Assembly: GCA_963676385.2 (NCBI GenBank)
Contig: CAXXMM010000014.1
Location: 186,001 to 250,000, forward strand
Direction of reading: 5' to 3'
DNA from: UBA1422 sp963676385
Lineage (GTDB): Bacteria > Bacillota > Clostridia > Peptostreptococcales > Anaerovoracaceae
Length of the DNA: 64,000 nucleotides
Of this stretch, positions 32,830 to 42,471 are shown piece by piece. Position 1 is the stretch's first letter, and each line of letters starts with the position of its first letter. A program made the position numbers and the translations under genes. Under the pieces are notes generated by a model, which worked only from the letters and a program-made list of their open reading frames with translations, searched no databases and had not been told where the DNA came from.

Positions 32830-35505
32830 ATGAATATACACGGTGATAGGCGACCGAATCCGGATGTACTTCTCAAGCGGATTGGGACACAAAAAAAATC
32901 AAATCGCGGTAGCCTGAAAATTTTTTTGGGATATGCTGCCGGAGTAGGGAAAACTTACTCCATGTTAGATGATGCTCATGAAAAATATAAAAGCGGGGTA
33001 AATGTTCTTGTTGGATATGTGGAACCCCATACTAGACCTGAAACCATGGCTTTGTTGGAAGGCCTACCTGAATTGCCTACAAAAGAAATTCAATATAGGA
33101 ATATCCTGCTCAAAGAATTTGATTTGGATGAGGCCTTAAGGCGAAAACCACAGTTGGTCTTGGTTGATGAACTTGCGCATACCAATGCACCGGAGATGCG
33201 CAATCGGAAACGGTATCAGGACATTGAGGAACTGTTAAATGCAGGTATTGATGTATATACAACAGTAAATATTCAGCATATTGAAAGTTTGAATGATGTT
33301 GTGCAAAAAATTACAAAAGTGGCAGTGAAGGAGACCGTTCCTGACGCTTTTTTTGATAGTGCCGATACTGTGGAGATCATAGATTTTTCCCCGGAAGAGT
33401 TAATCAAACGGTTTGAGGAAGGGAAAATCTATAGGCCTGAAAGAGCAGAAACAGCCATGAAATCCTTTTTTACAAAGGATAATCTAAGACTCTTGCGGGA
33501 AATTGCCACAAGAAAGGCAGCAGACCGAATAAGCTACGACAACTTAAGTGAAAGTAGCATTGTTGAAAAAATCATAAGCACAAAAATTTTGGTCTGTGTT
33601 AGCTCCTCGCCTTCATCTGCTCGGCTGGTGCGTTGGACAGCAAGAACTGCGGAGGCATTTCATGCTCCTTGGGTGGCAGTATATGTTGATCACAAAATCA
33701 AAGATTGTGAAACAGACATACAAGCGAATTTGGATTTGGCAAAGCGTTTAGGCGCTGAAACGGTTCGGTTAAGTGGACACGATATTGCTGCTACCATTGC
33801 TGAGTACGCAAAAATATCAGGGATAACCAATATTGTCATAGGCAAAATTAGAAGGAAACGATCCATAAAAGGATTTTTTGAAACGGATCTGGAAGATAAA
33901 TTGGTAGCAATGTTGCCGGATGTGGAAATACATATTATTCCCGGAATTCCGGAAAAAGCATATAGTCATCAGAAGAATAGATGGTCCACTGGCAGTTTGT
34001 ATTTTTCTTGGATGGATTTGTTCAAGACATTGGGTATCCTTTTTGTTACGACGTTGGTGGGCATGGCTCTTCGCGCAGTGGACATTGGAGAGCATACACA
34101 GATTATGGTATATATATTGTCTGTTCTTATTGTATCAAGAGTGACCATGGGATATCTTTATGGTGTGGTGGCATCTGTATTAAGTGTGCTGCTGTATAAC
34201 TTTTTCTTTACTTCGCCTTATTATACTTTTACCGCTATTGAACGTGGATATCCGGTTACTTTTATCATTATGTTTATTGCCGCGGTGATCACCAGCGCCC
34301 TTACAGTACGAATAAAAACTCAGGCCAGGTTATCCATTGAGCGGGAACATCGAACGAAACTACTTTATGAGATTAACAAAAAATTACTGGTTACCAGGGG
34401 ATTGGAAAATATTGTTGGGTTGACAAACGAATATATAACCAAGATATTTGACCGTGCAGTGGCATTTTATACAGATGATCCGGAGCAAAGGGATGCAGGA
34501 ATTTTTTCGGAATCGGCATCCGACAAAAATCTTCCTATCCTAAAAAAAGAAGAGGAACGGGCCGTTGCCCATTGGGTTTTCATGAACAAGAAAAAGGCCG
34601 GTGCCGGAACGGACACCTTAATGGGAGCTAGCGGTCATTATATTCCAATTATATCTCAGGGGCAGGTTCTTGGGGTCATCGGTATTTCTTATGTAAATGG
34701 TACCATAGATGCCAATGGTCTTTTGTTTTTAAGAATGCTTTCCTCTCAGGTGGCTATGGCATTGGAAAGACAACGACTATCTGACGAGCAACGTACAATC
34801 ATTATCGCCTCCGAAAAAGAAAAAATGCGAAGCAATTTGCTTCGGGCAATTTCCCATGACCTGCGCACACCGCTTACCGGCATTTTAGGCTCCAGCTCGG
34901 TACTTTTGGAAAACGGCGAAAATATTAATACGGCGACTCATGACAAACTAATTTCAAATATTAAAGAAGATTCCCAGTGGCTTATAAGGATGGTTGAAAA
35001 CCTTCTATCGGTAACCCGAATTCATGAAGGGAAGGCGTATGTGGCAAAATCAGAAGAGGCTGCAGAGGAAATTGTAGCGGAAGCCATTGGACATATTCGC
35101 AAACGGTTTCCAGACCGTAAAATTGCCGTAAAAGCGCCGGATGAGCTGCTTATGGTACCAATGGATGGCACTTTGATTCAGCAAGTTCTCATTAATTTAG
35201 TGGAAAATGCGGTAAAGCATTCTTCCAAGGACTCTAGGCTAGATGTTACCGTAAAGCAAGAAGGTGAATGGGCGATTTTTGAAGTGGGAGATCAAGGAAA
35301 TGGCATCCCAGAGGAAGATTTACCCTATTTGTTTGAAAGTTACATACCGGATGGAGGGCGAAGCGCTGATTCGGCAAGAGGAATGGGGATTGGTTTATCA
35401 ATTTGTATGTCTATTATAAAAGCTCATCACGGACAGCTGGAAGCTGAGAACAAAAAAGATGGGGGTGCGGTATTTCGATTCAAATTACCATTAGAGGAGA
35501 AATAG
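32830..35505 (+). CDS. kdpD: KdpD sensor histidine kinase
   Basis: 891 residues, full length. Domain order: KdpD N-terminal domain (about 20-230) with Walker A GYAAGVGKTY and DELAHTNAPE; a Usp domain (about 250-375); four membrane helices (about 395-495); a GAF-like region (about 515-650); HisKA with AISHDLRTPLTGILGSSS (His near 675); and an ATPase domain with NLVENAVKHS and GMGIGLSICMSI. It senses K+ limitation and phosphorylates KdpE. Many Firmicutes keep only the N-terminal part, so the complete form is worth noting. kdpE begins two bases after the stop. Confidence 0.96.
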   Translation: MNIHGDRRPNPDVLLKRIGTQKKSNRGSLKIFLGYAAGVGKTYSMLDDAHEKYKSGVNVLVGYVEPHTRPETMALLEGLPELPTKEIQYRNILLKEFDLDEALRRKPQLVLVDELAHTNAPEMRNRKRYQDIEELLNAGIDVYTTVNIQHIESLNDVVQKITKVAVKETVPDAFFDSADTVEIIDFSPEELIKRFEEGKIYRPERAETAMKSFFTKDNLRLLREIATRKAADRISYDNLSESSIVEKIISTKILVCVSSSPSSARLVRWTARTAEAFHAPWVAVYVDHKIKDCETDIQANLDLAKRLGAETVRLSGHDIAATIAEYAKISGITNIVIGKIRRKRSIKGFFETDLEDKLVAMLPDVEIHIIPGIPEKAYSHQKNRWSTGSLYFSWMDLFKTLGILFVTTLVGMALRAVDIGEHTQIMVYILSVLIVSRVTMGYLYGVVASVLSVLLYNFFFTSPYYTFTAIERGYPVTFIIMFIAAVITSALTVRIKTQARLSIEREHRTKLLYEINKKLLVTRGLENIVGLTNEYITKIFDRAVAFYTDDPEQRDAGIFSESASDKNLPILKKEEERAVAHWVFMNKKKAGAGTDTLMGASGHYIPIISQGQVLGVIGISYVNGTIDANGLLFLRMLSSQVAMALERQRLSDEQRTIIIASEKEKMRSNLLRAISHDLRTPLTGILGSSSVLLENGENINTATHDKLISNIKEDSQWLIRMVENLLSVTRIHEGKAYVAKSEEAAEEIVAEAIGHIRKRFPDRKIAVKAPDELLMVPMDGTLIQQVLINLVENAVKHSSKDSRLDVTVKQEGEWAIFEVGDQGNGIPEEDLPYLFESYIPDGGRSADSARGMGIGLSICMSIIKAHHGQLEAENKKDGGAVFRFKLPLEEK

Positions 35506-35507
35506 TC

Positions 35508-36233
35508 ATGAATCAGAACATATTAATTTTAATTATTGAAGATGAAGATGCAATCAGTAATTTTTTGTCTGCCATATTGACTTCTAATGGATATAAATAT
35601 ATCCGAACGAACAAAGGCGGAGAAGGGATTTCCATGGCAGCATCCTATTCCCCGGATTTGATTTTGCTTGATTTAGGTTTGCCCGACATGGATGGCACCG
35701 ATGTGATTAAAAAAATAAGAGAGTGGTCCGGCATCCCGATTTTAGTAGTATCTGCCCGGGGACATGAGCGGGAAAAGGTTGAGGCGTTGGATTTGGGTGC
35801 AGATGACTACATTACGAAACCCTTTGGCACGTCTGAATTATTGGCTAGAATCAGAACGGAAATTAGACATAGCCAAAATAGAAAAAACGGAAATGAACCT
35901 TACGTTAACAATATAGTCGTCGGGGAACTGGAGATAAGCTATGAAAGACGAAAGGTTACGATAAGGGGAAATCAAATCCATTTGACTCCTATTGAATATA
36001 AAATCATCAGTTTGCTATCTGCGTCTCTGGGCAAAGTACTGACATATGATTTTATGCTAAAAGAGGTATGGGGGCCTTATACCAACGAAATGCAGGCTCT
36101 TCGGGTTAATATGGCCAACATAAGAAGAAAATTGGAAGACAACCCGGCAGAGCCTAAATATATTGTCACTGAAGTGGGTGTTGGATATCGTATGGTGGAT
36201 GAGGTAGAATGCGTAATGGATGGGCATGTTTGA
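35508..36233 (+). CDS. kdpE: KdpE response regulator
   Basis: 241 residues, ATG behind GAGGAGA. Receiver domain with acidic IEDEDA, phospho-acceptor Asp55 in LILLDLGLPDMDG, and Lys in YITKPFG. OmpR-type winged helix (about 135-232) with LTPIEYKIISLL and RVNMANIRRKLE. It activates the kdp genes when phosphorylated by KdpD. It is the last kdp gene, with a 70-base gap to the following PAS kinase gene and no terminator visible in that gap. Confidence 0.95.
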   Translation: MNQNILILIIEDEDAISNFLSAILTSNGYKYIRTNKGGEGISMAASYSPDLILLDLGLPDMDGTDVIKKIREWSGIPILVVSARGHEREKVEALDLGADDYITKPFGTSELLARIRTEIRHSQNRKNGNEPYVNNIVVGELEISYERRKVTIRGNQIHLTPIEYKIISLLSASLGKVLTYDFMLKEVWGPYTNEMQALRVNMANIRRKLEDNPAEPKYIVTEVGVGYRMVDEVECVMDGHV

Positions 36234-36303
36234 CTTTTGATACACGAAGGAATATAGTTTATTAGTACCGCGAGTTCTGCATTTACGATGTGGGAGGTGA
36301 ACT

Positions 36304-38700
36304 ATGTCCTCATATAACATCAAAAGTGATTTCCAAATTGATATTATGACGTTAGATAAATGGCAGAAAATGTTGGATCTGGCGGGGGAACTAATGGATG
36401 TCCCGGCGGCACTTATCATGAAATTAAACCAGAACAACTTGGAAGTTTTGTTAAAAAGTAATCACGTACATAACGTTTATACTCAAGGGGAACAGACCGC
36501 GCTTGGCACAGGGTTGTATTGTGAGACTGTCATAAATTCAAGAAAAGAGCTGGTTGTCAAAAACGCTTTAAAGGATCCAAAATGGTGTAACAATCCAGAT
36601 TTATGTAGGTCAATGATTTCGTACATGGGATTTCCCATTATTTGGCCCACCGGCGAAATCTTTGGTACAATCTGTGTTTTGGACATTCGTGAGAGGGAAT
36701 ATTCCGCTTTACATGAAAGACTTTTAGGCCAATTTGCCCAACTGATTCAGGATGATTTAAAAGCCATGATAGACCAAAGGCGAATTCAGGAAGAAGTTGG
36801 GGAGAGAGGTAAAGCAGAAATAAATTTGTTTGAATCGGAAGAAAAATTCAAAAAACTATTTATGTTTTCTCCCTTTCCCATTACCATGATGACTTTGCCG
36901 GAGGGCATTCTAGTTGACGTCAATGAAGCATATCTAAAATCTTATGGCAGCGGTCGCCACCGGGAGGAAATGGTTGGGAAAACCACAGAGCAGCTTAAAC
37001 TTCCGGGAGATCCAAAGAAGCGAGCGGCTCGGCTAAAAAGAATTGCAGAAAATGAAGGGGTTCCAGATGAGGAACTGTCAATCCGACTCACCAATGGTAA
37101 AATTAAAAATGTCATTGTTTCATCTCAAAAAGTAAACCTTTCAGGCACCGATCATGTCATCACTACTTTCTTTGATATTACACAGCAAAAACAAAATGAA
37201 ATTGCACTACAATCAATGAATGAACGAATTTCTTTAGCGACTCGTGCTGCTGGAATTGGCATTTGGGATTGGGATCTTTTAGATAATAAACTAATCTGGA
37301 ATGAACGAATGTATGAGATTTACGGATTAGATCCAAATCAGCTTGAGATTTCCTACGAAGAATGGAGCAAACGCCTTCATCCAGATGATATAACTCAAAG
37401 TATTGGGGAAATCAATGAAAGCATTTTCAATGGAAAGCCCTACAACACAGAATATCGTGCTATTAGGCCGGATGGTACAGTGGTTTTTATAAAAGCACAA
37501 GGGGATATTATCCCTGATGACAGTGGAAAACCAATCCGTATGCTGGGAGTGAATGTGGATATTACAGAGCGAAGAAAGATGGAAGAAAAAGTCCTGGCAA
37601 GCGAAGCTCGATACAAAAGTCTTTTTAACCATAAACATATTGTTAAATTGCTCATTGATGTGGAAAGCGGTCAAATCGTTGAAGCCAATGAAGCAGCGTG
37701 CAAGTTCTATGGATTTTCACCTGATGAGATGATAACAAAAAAAGTTTGGGATATTAATGTTGCAGGGGAAGCCTTTGTTCGGAAAAAATTGTGGGAAACC
37801 TACAATAGCAAATCTAACTACGTTGAAACCAAACATCGGCGTTGGGATGGGAAAATTGCAGATGTTGCCGTGTTTAGTGGTTATTTGGATATGGATCACT
37901 GTAAAATGGTATATGCCCTGATTACAGACATTACTGCTAAGAAAGAACTGGAGCGGGAGCATGAATCCATGGTTGCGCAACTCCTCCAAAAACAAAAATT
38001 GGAATCCATTGGGCTTTTGGCAGGCGGAGTGGCCCATGAGATTAACAATCCGATTTTTGGTATCATAAATTACGCCAAACTCATTGGGAGGGAACAGACC
38101 ACTCAGGAGCAAATAAAAGAATATAGTAATGAAATTGTGATTGAGGGCCAGCGAATTGCGGAAATTGTAAAGAATCTATTAAACTTTTCACGACAGGAGA
38201 AGCATTCCTATAGTCCTGCAGACATGATAGATATTATCAACCATACAGTGGCTCTGGTACAAACGATTTTCAAGCAGGATCAAATAGAAATGATCCTTGA
38301 TATTCAACCGAATCTCCCAAAATTAATTTGTAGAAGCCAACAAATACAGCAGGTGATATTGAATCTTATCACCAATGGAAGAGATGCGCTGAATGAAAAA
38401 TACAATGGCTATGATGAAAATAAAAAAATAATCATCCGTAGTTTTCTGGAAACCAATAATGAGCAGGATTGGATTACTACAATTGTAGAAGATAGGGGGA
38501 TGGGTATCAAAGAGGAATACATAAGCAAAATCTTCGATCCCTTTTTTACCACCAAAGCCAGGGATCGGGGAACCGGCCTGGGATTATCCATTAGCCATGG
38601 AATTGTGGAAAGCCACAAAGGGAAACTGCATTTTGAAAGTAGGGAAGGGGAATATACTAGGGCCTATCTAGAACTACCGGTTAATTATGGGGTCAATTGA
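36304..38700 (+). CDS. GAF-PAS histidine kinase (cytoplasmic)
   Basis: 798 residues, ATG behind GGGAGG. No membrane helix. Domain order: GAF (about 15-160), three PAS domains (about 175-300, with PFPITMMTLPEGILVDVNEAY; 305-430, with ATRAAGIGIWDWDL; 435-555, with GQIVEANEAACKFYGF), then HisKA with GGVAHEINNPIFGIINYAK (His near 578) and an ATPase with NLITNGRDALNE and GTGLGLSISHGIV. It probably phosphorylates the receiver-HD-GYP protein encoded 24 bases downstream. The stimulus is not evident; PAS domains may bind heme, flavin or small molecules. Possible co-transcription with kdpE is suggested by the short gap. Confidence 0.88.
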   Translation: MSSYNIKSDFQIDIMTLDKWQKMLDLAGELMDVPAALIMKLNQNNLEVLLKSNHVHNVYTQGEQTALGTGLYCETVINSRKELVVKNALKDPKWCNNPDLCRSMISYMGFPIIWPTGEIFGTICVLDIREREYSALHERLLGQFAQLIQDDLKAMIDQRRIQEEVGERGKAEINLFESEEKFKKLFMFSPFPITMMTLPEGILVDVNEAYLKSYGSGRHREEMVGKTTEQLKLPGDPKKRAARLKRIAENEGVPDEELSIRLTNGKIKNVIVSSQKVNLSGTDHVITTFFDITQQKQNEIALQSMNERISLATRAAGIGIWDWDLLDNKLIWNERMYEIYGLDPNQLEISYEEWSKRLHPDDITQSIGEINESIFNGKPYNTEYRAIRPDGTVVFIKAQGDIIPDDSGKPIRMLGVNVDITERRKMEEKVLASEARYKSLFNHKHIVKLLIDVESGQIVEANEAACKFYGFSPDEMITKKVWDINVAGEAFVRKKLWETYNSKSNYVETKHRRWDGKIADVAVFSGYLDMDHCKMVYALITDITAKKELEREHESMVAQLLQKQKLESIGLLAGGVAHEINNPIFGIINYAKLIGREQTTQEQIKEYSNEIVIEGQRIAEIVKNLLNFSRQEKHSYSPADMIDIINHTVALVQTIFKQDQIEMILDIQPNLPKLICRSQQIQQVILNLITNGRDALNEKYNGYDENKKIIIRSFLETNNEQDWITTIVEDRGMGIKEEYISKIFDPFFTTKARDRGTGLGLSISHGIVESHKGKLHFESREGEYTRAYLELPVNYGVN

Positions 38701-38724
38701 TTTATTAGGGGAAAGGAGATTTCT

Positions 38725-39774
38725 ATGGCAAAAATATTAATTGTTGATGATGAACAAAGCATTCGGGTAACTTTATCCGAATTCCTAAAATCTGAGGGAT
38801 ATGATGTCATTTCTGCTTGTGATTTTCAATCGGCAATTGAATTGTACGGCAAAATTGATTTTGACATTATTGTCACAGACATAATTATGCCACGCCAAAC
38901 AGGAAGTGACCTTCTTCGGGAAATCCATGGAATCAATCCTAATATACCTGTGATTATGATGACCGGAGATCCAAATCTGGAAACGGCTATCGAAGCGGTA
39001 AAATTGGGAGCATACGACTACTTGTCAAAACCAATTGAATTAAAAGAACTGTTCCTTAGCATCAGTAAAGCAGCCGGTTTTAAAAAGATTGTAGATGAAA
39101 AAATTAGGCTGGAAACTGAAAATAGGTTGCACCAAGATCATCTAGAATTGTTAGTTGCGGAACGGACCACTAAACTACGCCAAGCCATGATTAATACTGC
39201 CCTTGCTACGGCGTCAATGTTGGATTATCGGGATCCGTATACCGCGGGGCACCAAAGGCGGGTAGGCGCACTGGCAGGGGAAATGGGAAGAAAATTAGGA
39301 TTCAATGAAGATGAGGTGGAGGGCCTAAACCTTACGGGAAGCATCCATGACATTGGAAAAATCACAGTGCCTTCGGAAATCTTGTCAAAACCATCCAGAC
39401 TTTCCATTTTTGAATATGAAATCATCAAGGAACACGCAGAGAAAGGGTACCAAATACTGAAACCCTTCGAAATGCCGTGGCCCGTGTCAGAAATTGTGTA
39501 CCAACATCACGAGCGCCTTGATGGAAGCGGTTACCCAAGAGGGTTAATGGCTTCGGATTTATCAAAAGAAAGTTGCATTATTGCGGTTGCTGATGTGGTG
39601 GAGGCCATGATGTCTCACCGGCCATACAGACCAGCATTGGGGCTGGATGCAGCTTTAGATGAGGTGTTGATAAACAGAAAAATAAAATATGATGGAGATG
39701 CTGTTGATGTTTGTGTTTCTCTGCTGCGGGACGAAAAATATGAATTGCTCAACTTTACCGACAGCACACCATAA
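38725..39774 (+). CDS. Response regulator with HD-GYP domain (c-di-GMP phosphodiesterase)
   Basis: 349 residues, ATG behind GAAAGGAG. Receiver domain (1-120) with VDDEQS, phospho-acceptor Asp52 in IVTDIIMPRQTG and Lys in YLSKPIE. A short coiled linker (about 125-150) joins an HD-GYP domain (about 155-340) with the GHQRRVG segment, the HD metal motif in SIHDIGKITVP, HHERLDGSGYPRG and VADVVEAMMSHRPYRPA. All catalytic signature residues, including the GYP, are present, so c-di-GMP hydrolysis is expected. It is the output partner of the preceding kinase. A bidirectional terminator follows. Confidence 0.92.
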   Translation: MAKILIVDDEQSIRVTLSEFLKSEGYDVISACDFQSAIELYGKIDFDIIVTDIIMPRQTGSDLLREIHGINPNIPVIMMTGDPNLETAIEAVKLGAYDYLSKPIELKELFLSISKAAGFKKIVDEKIRLETENRLHQDHLELLVAERTTKLRQAMINTALATASMLDYRDPYTAGHQRRVGALAGEMGRKLGFNEDEVEGLNLTGSIHDIGKITVPSEILSKPSRLSIFEYEIIKEHAEKGYQILKPFEMPWPVSEIVYQHHERLDGSGYPRGLMASDLSKESCIIAVADVVEAMMSHRPYRPALGLDAALDEVLINRKIKYDGDAVDVCVSLLRDEKYELLNFTDSTP

Positions 39775-39782
39775 GAAAACAT

Positions 39783-39812
39783 AAAAAACGTTGAGAAATC
39801 AACGTTTTTTTA
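39783..39812. terminator. Bidirectional intrinsic terminator
   Basis: AAAAAACGTTGA and TCAACGTTTTTT arms between the convergent HD-GYP and DMT genes; the minus-strand stop lies within the distal T tract. Confidence 0.9.
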
Positions 39813-40674
39813 TTCTCTTGAAATCAATTTCCATAAGCATAATACTCAAGAATAACAATATTGCCCCAAGGTATCCTCTAGAGGATAAGACTTCCCCAAG
39901 AAATATAAATGCAAAGATTGCTGCAAATGCAGGCTCAAGAGAATATATTAATCCGGTATATATGGAGGTAGTGTGCCTTTGTGCCACTGTTTGGATGACG
40001 AAGGCAAAGGCAGAACATAAGAGACTTAAGGCCAAAACTACCAACCATCCGTGGACGTTGGTGGGAAGTTGGGGTGTTTCAATGGCAAAGGTCATGATAA
40101 GACTGTACAAGCCAACAAAGCCCAATTGCAGTACACCTAAGGAAATGGGATCCACATTTTGGGCCAACCGATTGGTAAGGATAATGTGAACTGCAAAGGT
40201 GAGAGAGCATAGAATGCATAGCACATCTCCCTGATTAAGGGATATTGTGTCATGCACCGTCAAGAGTACAATACCAACAAAGGCAATAAACACACAAAGA
40301 TAAATTTTTCTTTGGATTTTTTGTTTTAAGAATATCAGGTTGAGAAAAGGAATAAAAATCCCTGCCAGACAAGTTAAAAAACCGGCATTGGATGCAGAGG
40401 TGTAATGGACGCCAAAACTCATCAATGCCAATACAATAAATAGGACAAAGCCAAGAAGTGCTGCATATTGAATTGTTCTTTTGTCCCGAAAAAGGTGGCG
40501 ATTCCAAAATATCATACCTGCCACAAAGAAAGCGATTATAAATCGCAGGGCAATAAGATTATATTCCTGAATTCCTTCTAATCCCACCTTGGTGAGCATA
40601 CAGGAACTTCCCCAAAACATGGCAACAAAGAGGAGGGATATGTTGGCTTTGGTTTGCTTACTCACTTGTTTCAC
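39799..40674 (-). CDS. DMT/EamA family exporter
   Basis: About 291 residues with ten predicted membrane helices and two EamA repeats (about 10-140 and 155-290; FWGSSCMLTKVG, FIFLGEVLSSRGYLGAILL). Such exporters move metabolites or amino acids out of the cell. The frame is open to 40788, but that part overlaps the next upstream gene and lacks conserved sequence. I prefer the GTG at 40674, or the GTG at 40665 (five bases after GAGGTG); the exact start is uncertain. The substrate is unknown. Confidence 0.82.
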   Translation of the reverse strand: MKQVSKQTKANISLLFVAMFWGSSCMLTKVGLEGIQEYNLIALRFIIAFFVAGMIFWNRHLFRDKRTIQYAALLGFVLFIVLALMSFGVHYTSASNAGFLTCLAGIFIPFLNLIFLKQKIQRKIYLCVFIAFVGIVLLTVHDTISLNQGDVLCILCSLTFAVHIILTNRLAQNVDPISLGVLQLGFVGLYSLIMTFAIETPQLPTNVHGWLVVLALSLLCSAFAFVIQTVAQRHTTSIYTGLIYSLEPAFAAIFAFIFLGEVLSSRGYLGAILLFLSIMLMEIDFKRIKKR

Positions 40675-40705
40675 CTCAACTACTTTTCCTCCGCCCCGGC
40701 AAATG

Positions 40706-40918
40706 TTATAAATGTCTTTCTGATTTGGATTTTTGCCATTGATTTCCCAATATCCATCCGGATAGGCCTGATACAACAATGAGAACAACCATCCATATCA
40801 TTACTGCATTTGATGATAGTTGGTCATCTATACGGAGTTGATTAATATAGAAAAATACACCCAATATCAAAAGGATCATTCCGACGCCCATTACGGTTAC
40901 GATTTCTTTTTTTGCCAT
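40706..40918 (-). CDS. Small membrane protein
   Basis: 70 residues, ATG behind GGAGGAA. Two predicted membrane helices (about residues 5-26 and 38-60) joined by a polar turn (NQLRIDDQLSSN) and a basic C-terminal tail (NQWQKSKSERHL). I do not recognise the family. It sits 32 bases upstream of the DMT exporter start on the same strand and may be co-transcribed with it, which is the only clue to its role. Confidence 0.7.
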   Translation of the reverse strand: MAKKEIVTVMGVGMILLILGVFFYINQLRIDDQLSSNAVMIWMVVLIVVSGLSGWILGNQWQKSKSERHL

Positions 40919-41042
40919 GATTCTTCCTCCAAATTTAAAAATAACATAACGCCATTATAATCTTTACTTTTGAAAAAGGGAAGTAGACCGTTTCAATTTA
41001 TTGTGTGGATATGATACAATGTGCTCAATAGGAGATAAGTTT

Positions 41043-41783
41043 ATGTTTGATGGGATATATTTGGATCCGGATACGATTAACATTGAAATGATTGTGATTT
41101 TTCTTGGGTTTACCTGCATTGTTCAATTGACAAAAAACGTAAAACTTGCGTTTTGGGGAGGGGGCTTGACATTTGTTGTTGCAGTTCTCCAAACCATATG
41201 GGTTATTCCATTTCAATACTACTGGATACTAACAATTATTTTGACTTTGGGAACCATAGCATATGGATTGAGAAAAAACGCTAGTGCAAGGGAAGAACTT
41301 AAAGGGAAATTAATGGATGTGGAAAAGAGCATATTCTTGTTGCCCTTGATATTAATTGTGGGGCTGGGCATGAGTATTCAAGCTGGGGAGGGGAGCCCTT
41401 TGAGGGGGATCTGATCCTTGATATTATAGATGCTTCTTCCAAGGTGCCTTCGGAAATCCTAAAGGATCAGGAAAATAAAATACATCTAGGAAAACTGGCC
41501 AATGAAGATATGAATTTGGATTCCAAGATAGAGAAGGAGAATAAAATAATTGGGGGACAAAAGGGTACGATCCTGACCTATTATTTTGTGGAAGATTGGT
41601 CGATAAACAACCCCAATGAAGTGTCTTACTGCGAGGATGTTTTTATCCCCTAACCAAAAGCTCATCTTGAAATGGTGGCGGATAAAATTTTAGAAACAGT
41701 TCGGTTTCAATGACATTAAGTTTTTGGGAATTGATTATGCTTTTGAAGATGGGACGCGGTCTTTCAAGTTCTCGTCTTTCGCC
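41043..41783 (+). pseudogene. Degraded gene for a membrane-anchored protein
   Basis: The ATG at 41043 (MFDGIYLDPDTINIEM) behind AGGAGA opens a frame with four hydrophobic helices, closing at 41414. The coherent continuation (EPFEGDLILDIIDASSKVPSEIL...) is in another frame, so a shift occurred in the G-rich stretch 41385-41395. That frame hits a TAA at 41651-41653, after which PKAHLEMVADKILETV reads on sensibly. A further shift near 41700-41706 is needed to reach GFNDIKFLGIDYAFEDGT. Three lesions in one gene argue for genuine decay. The original family is not recognised. The remnant runs into the tRNA terminator region. Confidence 0.7.
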
Positions 41784-41792
41784 GGGCATAAT

Positions 41793-41832
41793 AAAAAGGA
41801 CCCCAATAGGTTTTGCCTATTGGGGTCCTTTT
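41793..41832 (-). terminator. Intrinsic terminator of tRNA-Arg
   Basis: AAAGGACCCCAATAGG and CCTATTGGGGTCCTTT arms with a short loop; on the minus strand it directly follows the tRNA CCA end and is followed by T residues. Confidence 0.9.
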
Positions 41833-41907
41833 GGTGAGGCGCGAGGGACTCGAACCCCCAACCGACAGATTCGAAGTCTGCGACTCTATCCATTGAGCTA
41901 GCGCCCC
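41832..41907 (-). tRNA. tRNA-Arg, anticodon UCG
   Basis: Read on the minus strand, a full cloverleaf folds: acceptor GGGGCGC pairs with GCGCCTC (one G-U), the D arm holds AGCTCAATGGATAGAG, and the anticodon loop CTTCGAA gives UCG (reads CGA, Arg). The T arm is GGGGGTTCGAGTCCC. CCA is encoded (41832-41834). A terminator follows immediately. Confidence 0.95.
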
Positions 41908-42088
41908 ACAGTTTGTTGACAACACCGATTGTATTGTACCCGAAGGTATCTCAATCGTCATTGTCAACGAAAATTATTCTACAACACTTCCAAGGGGAAT
42001 GCAAGATGAAGATGGGGAAAAGTTTGAACAAAACAAAAATAATGTTGGAAAATACAAGAAATAGGGCAAATGATTGGCGGAGCCAACC

Positions 42089-42117
42089 TTGAAAAACGAT
42101 GGCAAAAGCGATATACT
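42089..42117 (+). promoter_or_regulatory. Sigma-A promoter of the lysO pair
   Basis: -35 TTGAAA (42089-42094), 17-base spacer, -10 TATACT (42112-42117), 48 bases before the first start. I see nothing else between the tRNA and this promoter. Confidence 0.72.
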
Positions 42118-42165
42118 GTTACCCGTGCGTAGTCAAATTGAACCAGCAACAATACGGAGGGACTC

Positions 42166-42471
42166 ATGAAATATGTAGCTTTTTATTTTGGCATAATGCT
42201 TGTTGGGTATGCGTTGGGATCAGCTCTTAGAAAAAAAGGGAAAACAAAGTCTCAGTGGATTACTTGGATACAAACCGGCGCTGTTGTGGTATTAATTTTT
42301 GTTATGAGCTGCCGAATTGGGTTTAATCGTGAAATCATCAAAAGCATGGGCTCTCTTGGCTGGATTGCCTTTGTGACAATTGTATTTGCATTTGCGGGAA
42401 GTATTCTCCTTGTTTATATCGCCAGAAAACTGATGAAACTTAACAGCAAAGGGGAACGGGTAAATGACTAA
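42166..42471 (+). CDS. LysO-type lysine exporter, N-terminal part
   Basis: 101 residues, ATG behind GGAGGG, with three predicted membrane helices. It corresponds to the N-terminal segment of LysO (YbjE/DUF340), which in enterobacteria is one chain of about 300 residues that exports L-lysine. Here the C-terminal part is encoded by the next gene, which starts in an eight-base overlap. Both have intact starts, so this is a split transporter. Lysine as the substrate is by family only. Confidence 0.75.
   Translation: MKYVAFYFGIMLVGYALGSALRKKGKTKSQWITWIQTGAVVVLIFVMSCRIGFNREIIKSMGSLGWIAFVTIVFAFAGSILLVYIARKLMKLNSKGERVND

Noticed and set aside
41710..41901. Protein frame across the tRNA region
   Set aside because: It reads through the tRNA-Arg gene and its terminator on the opposite strand.
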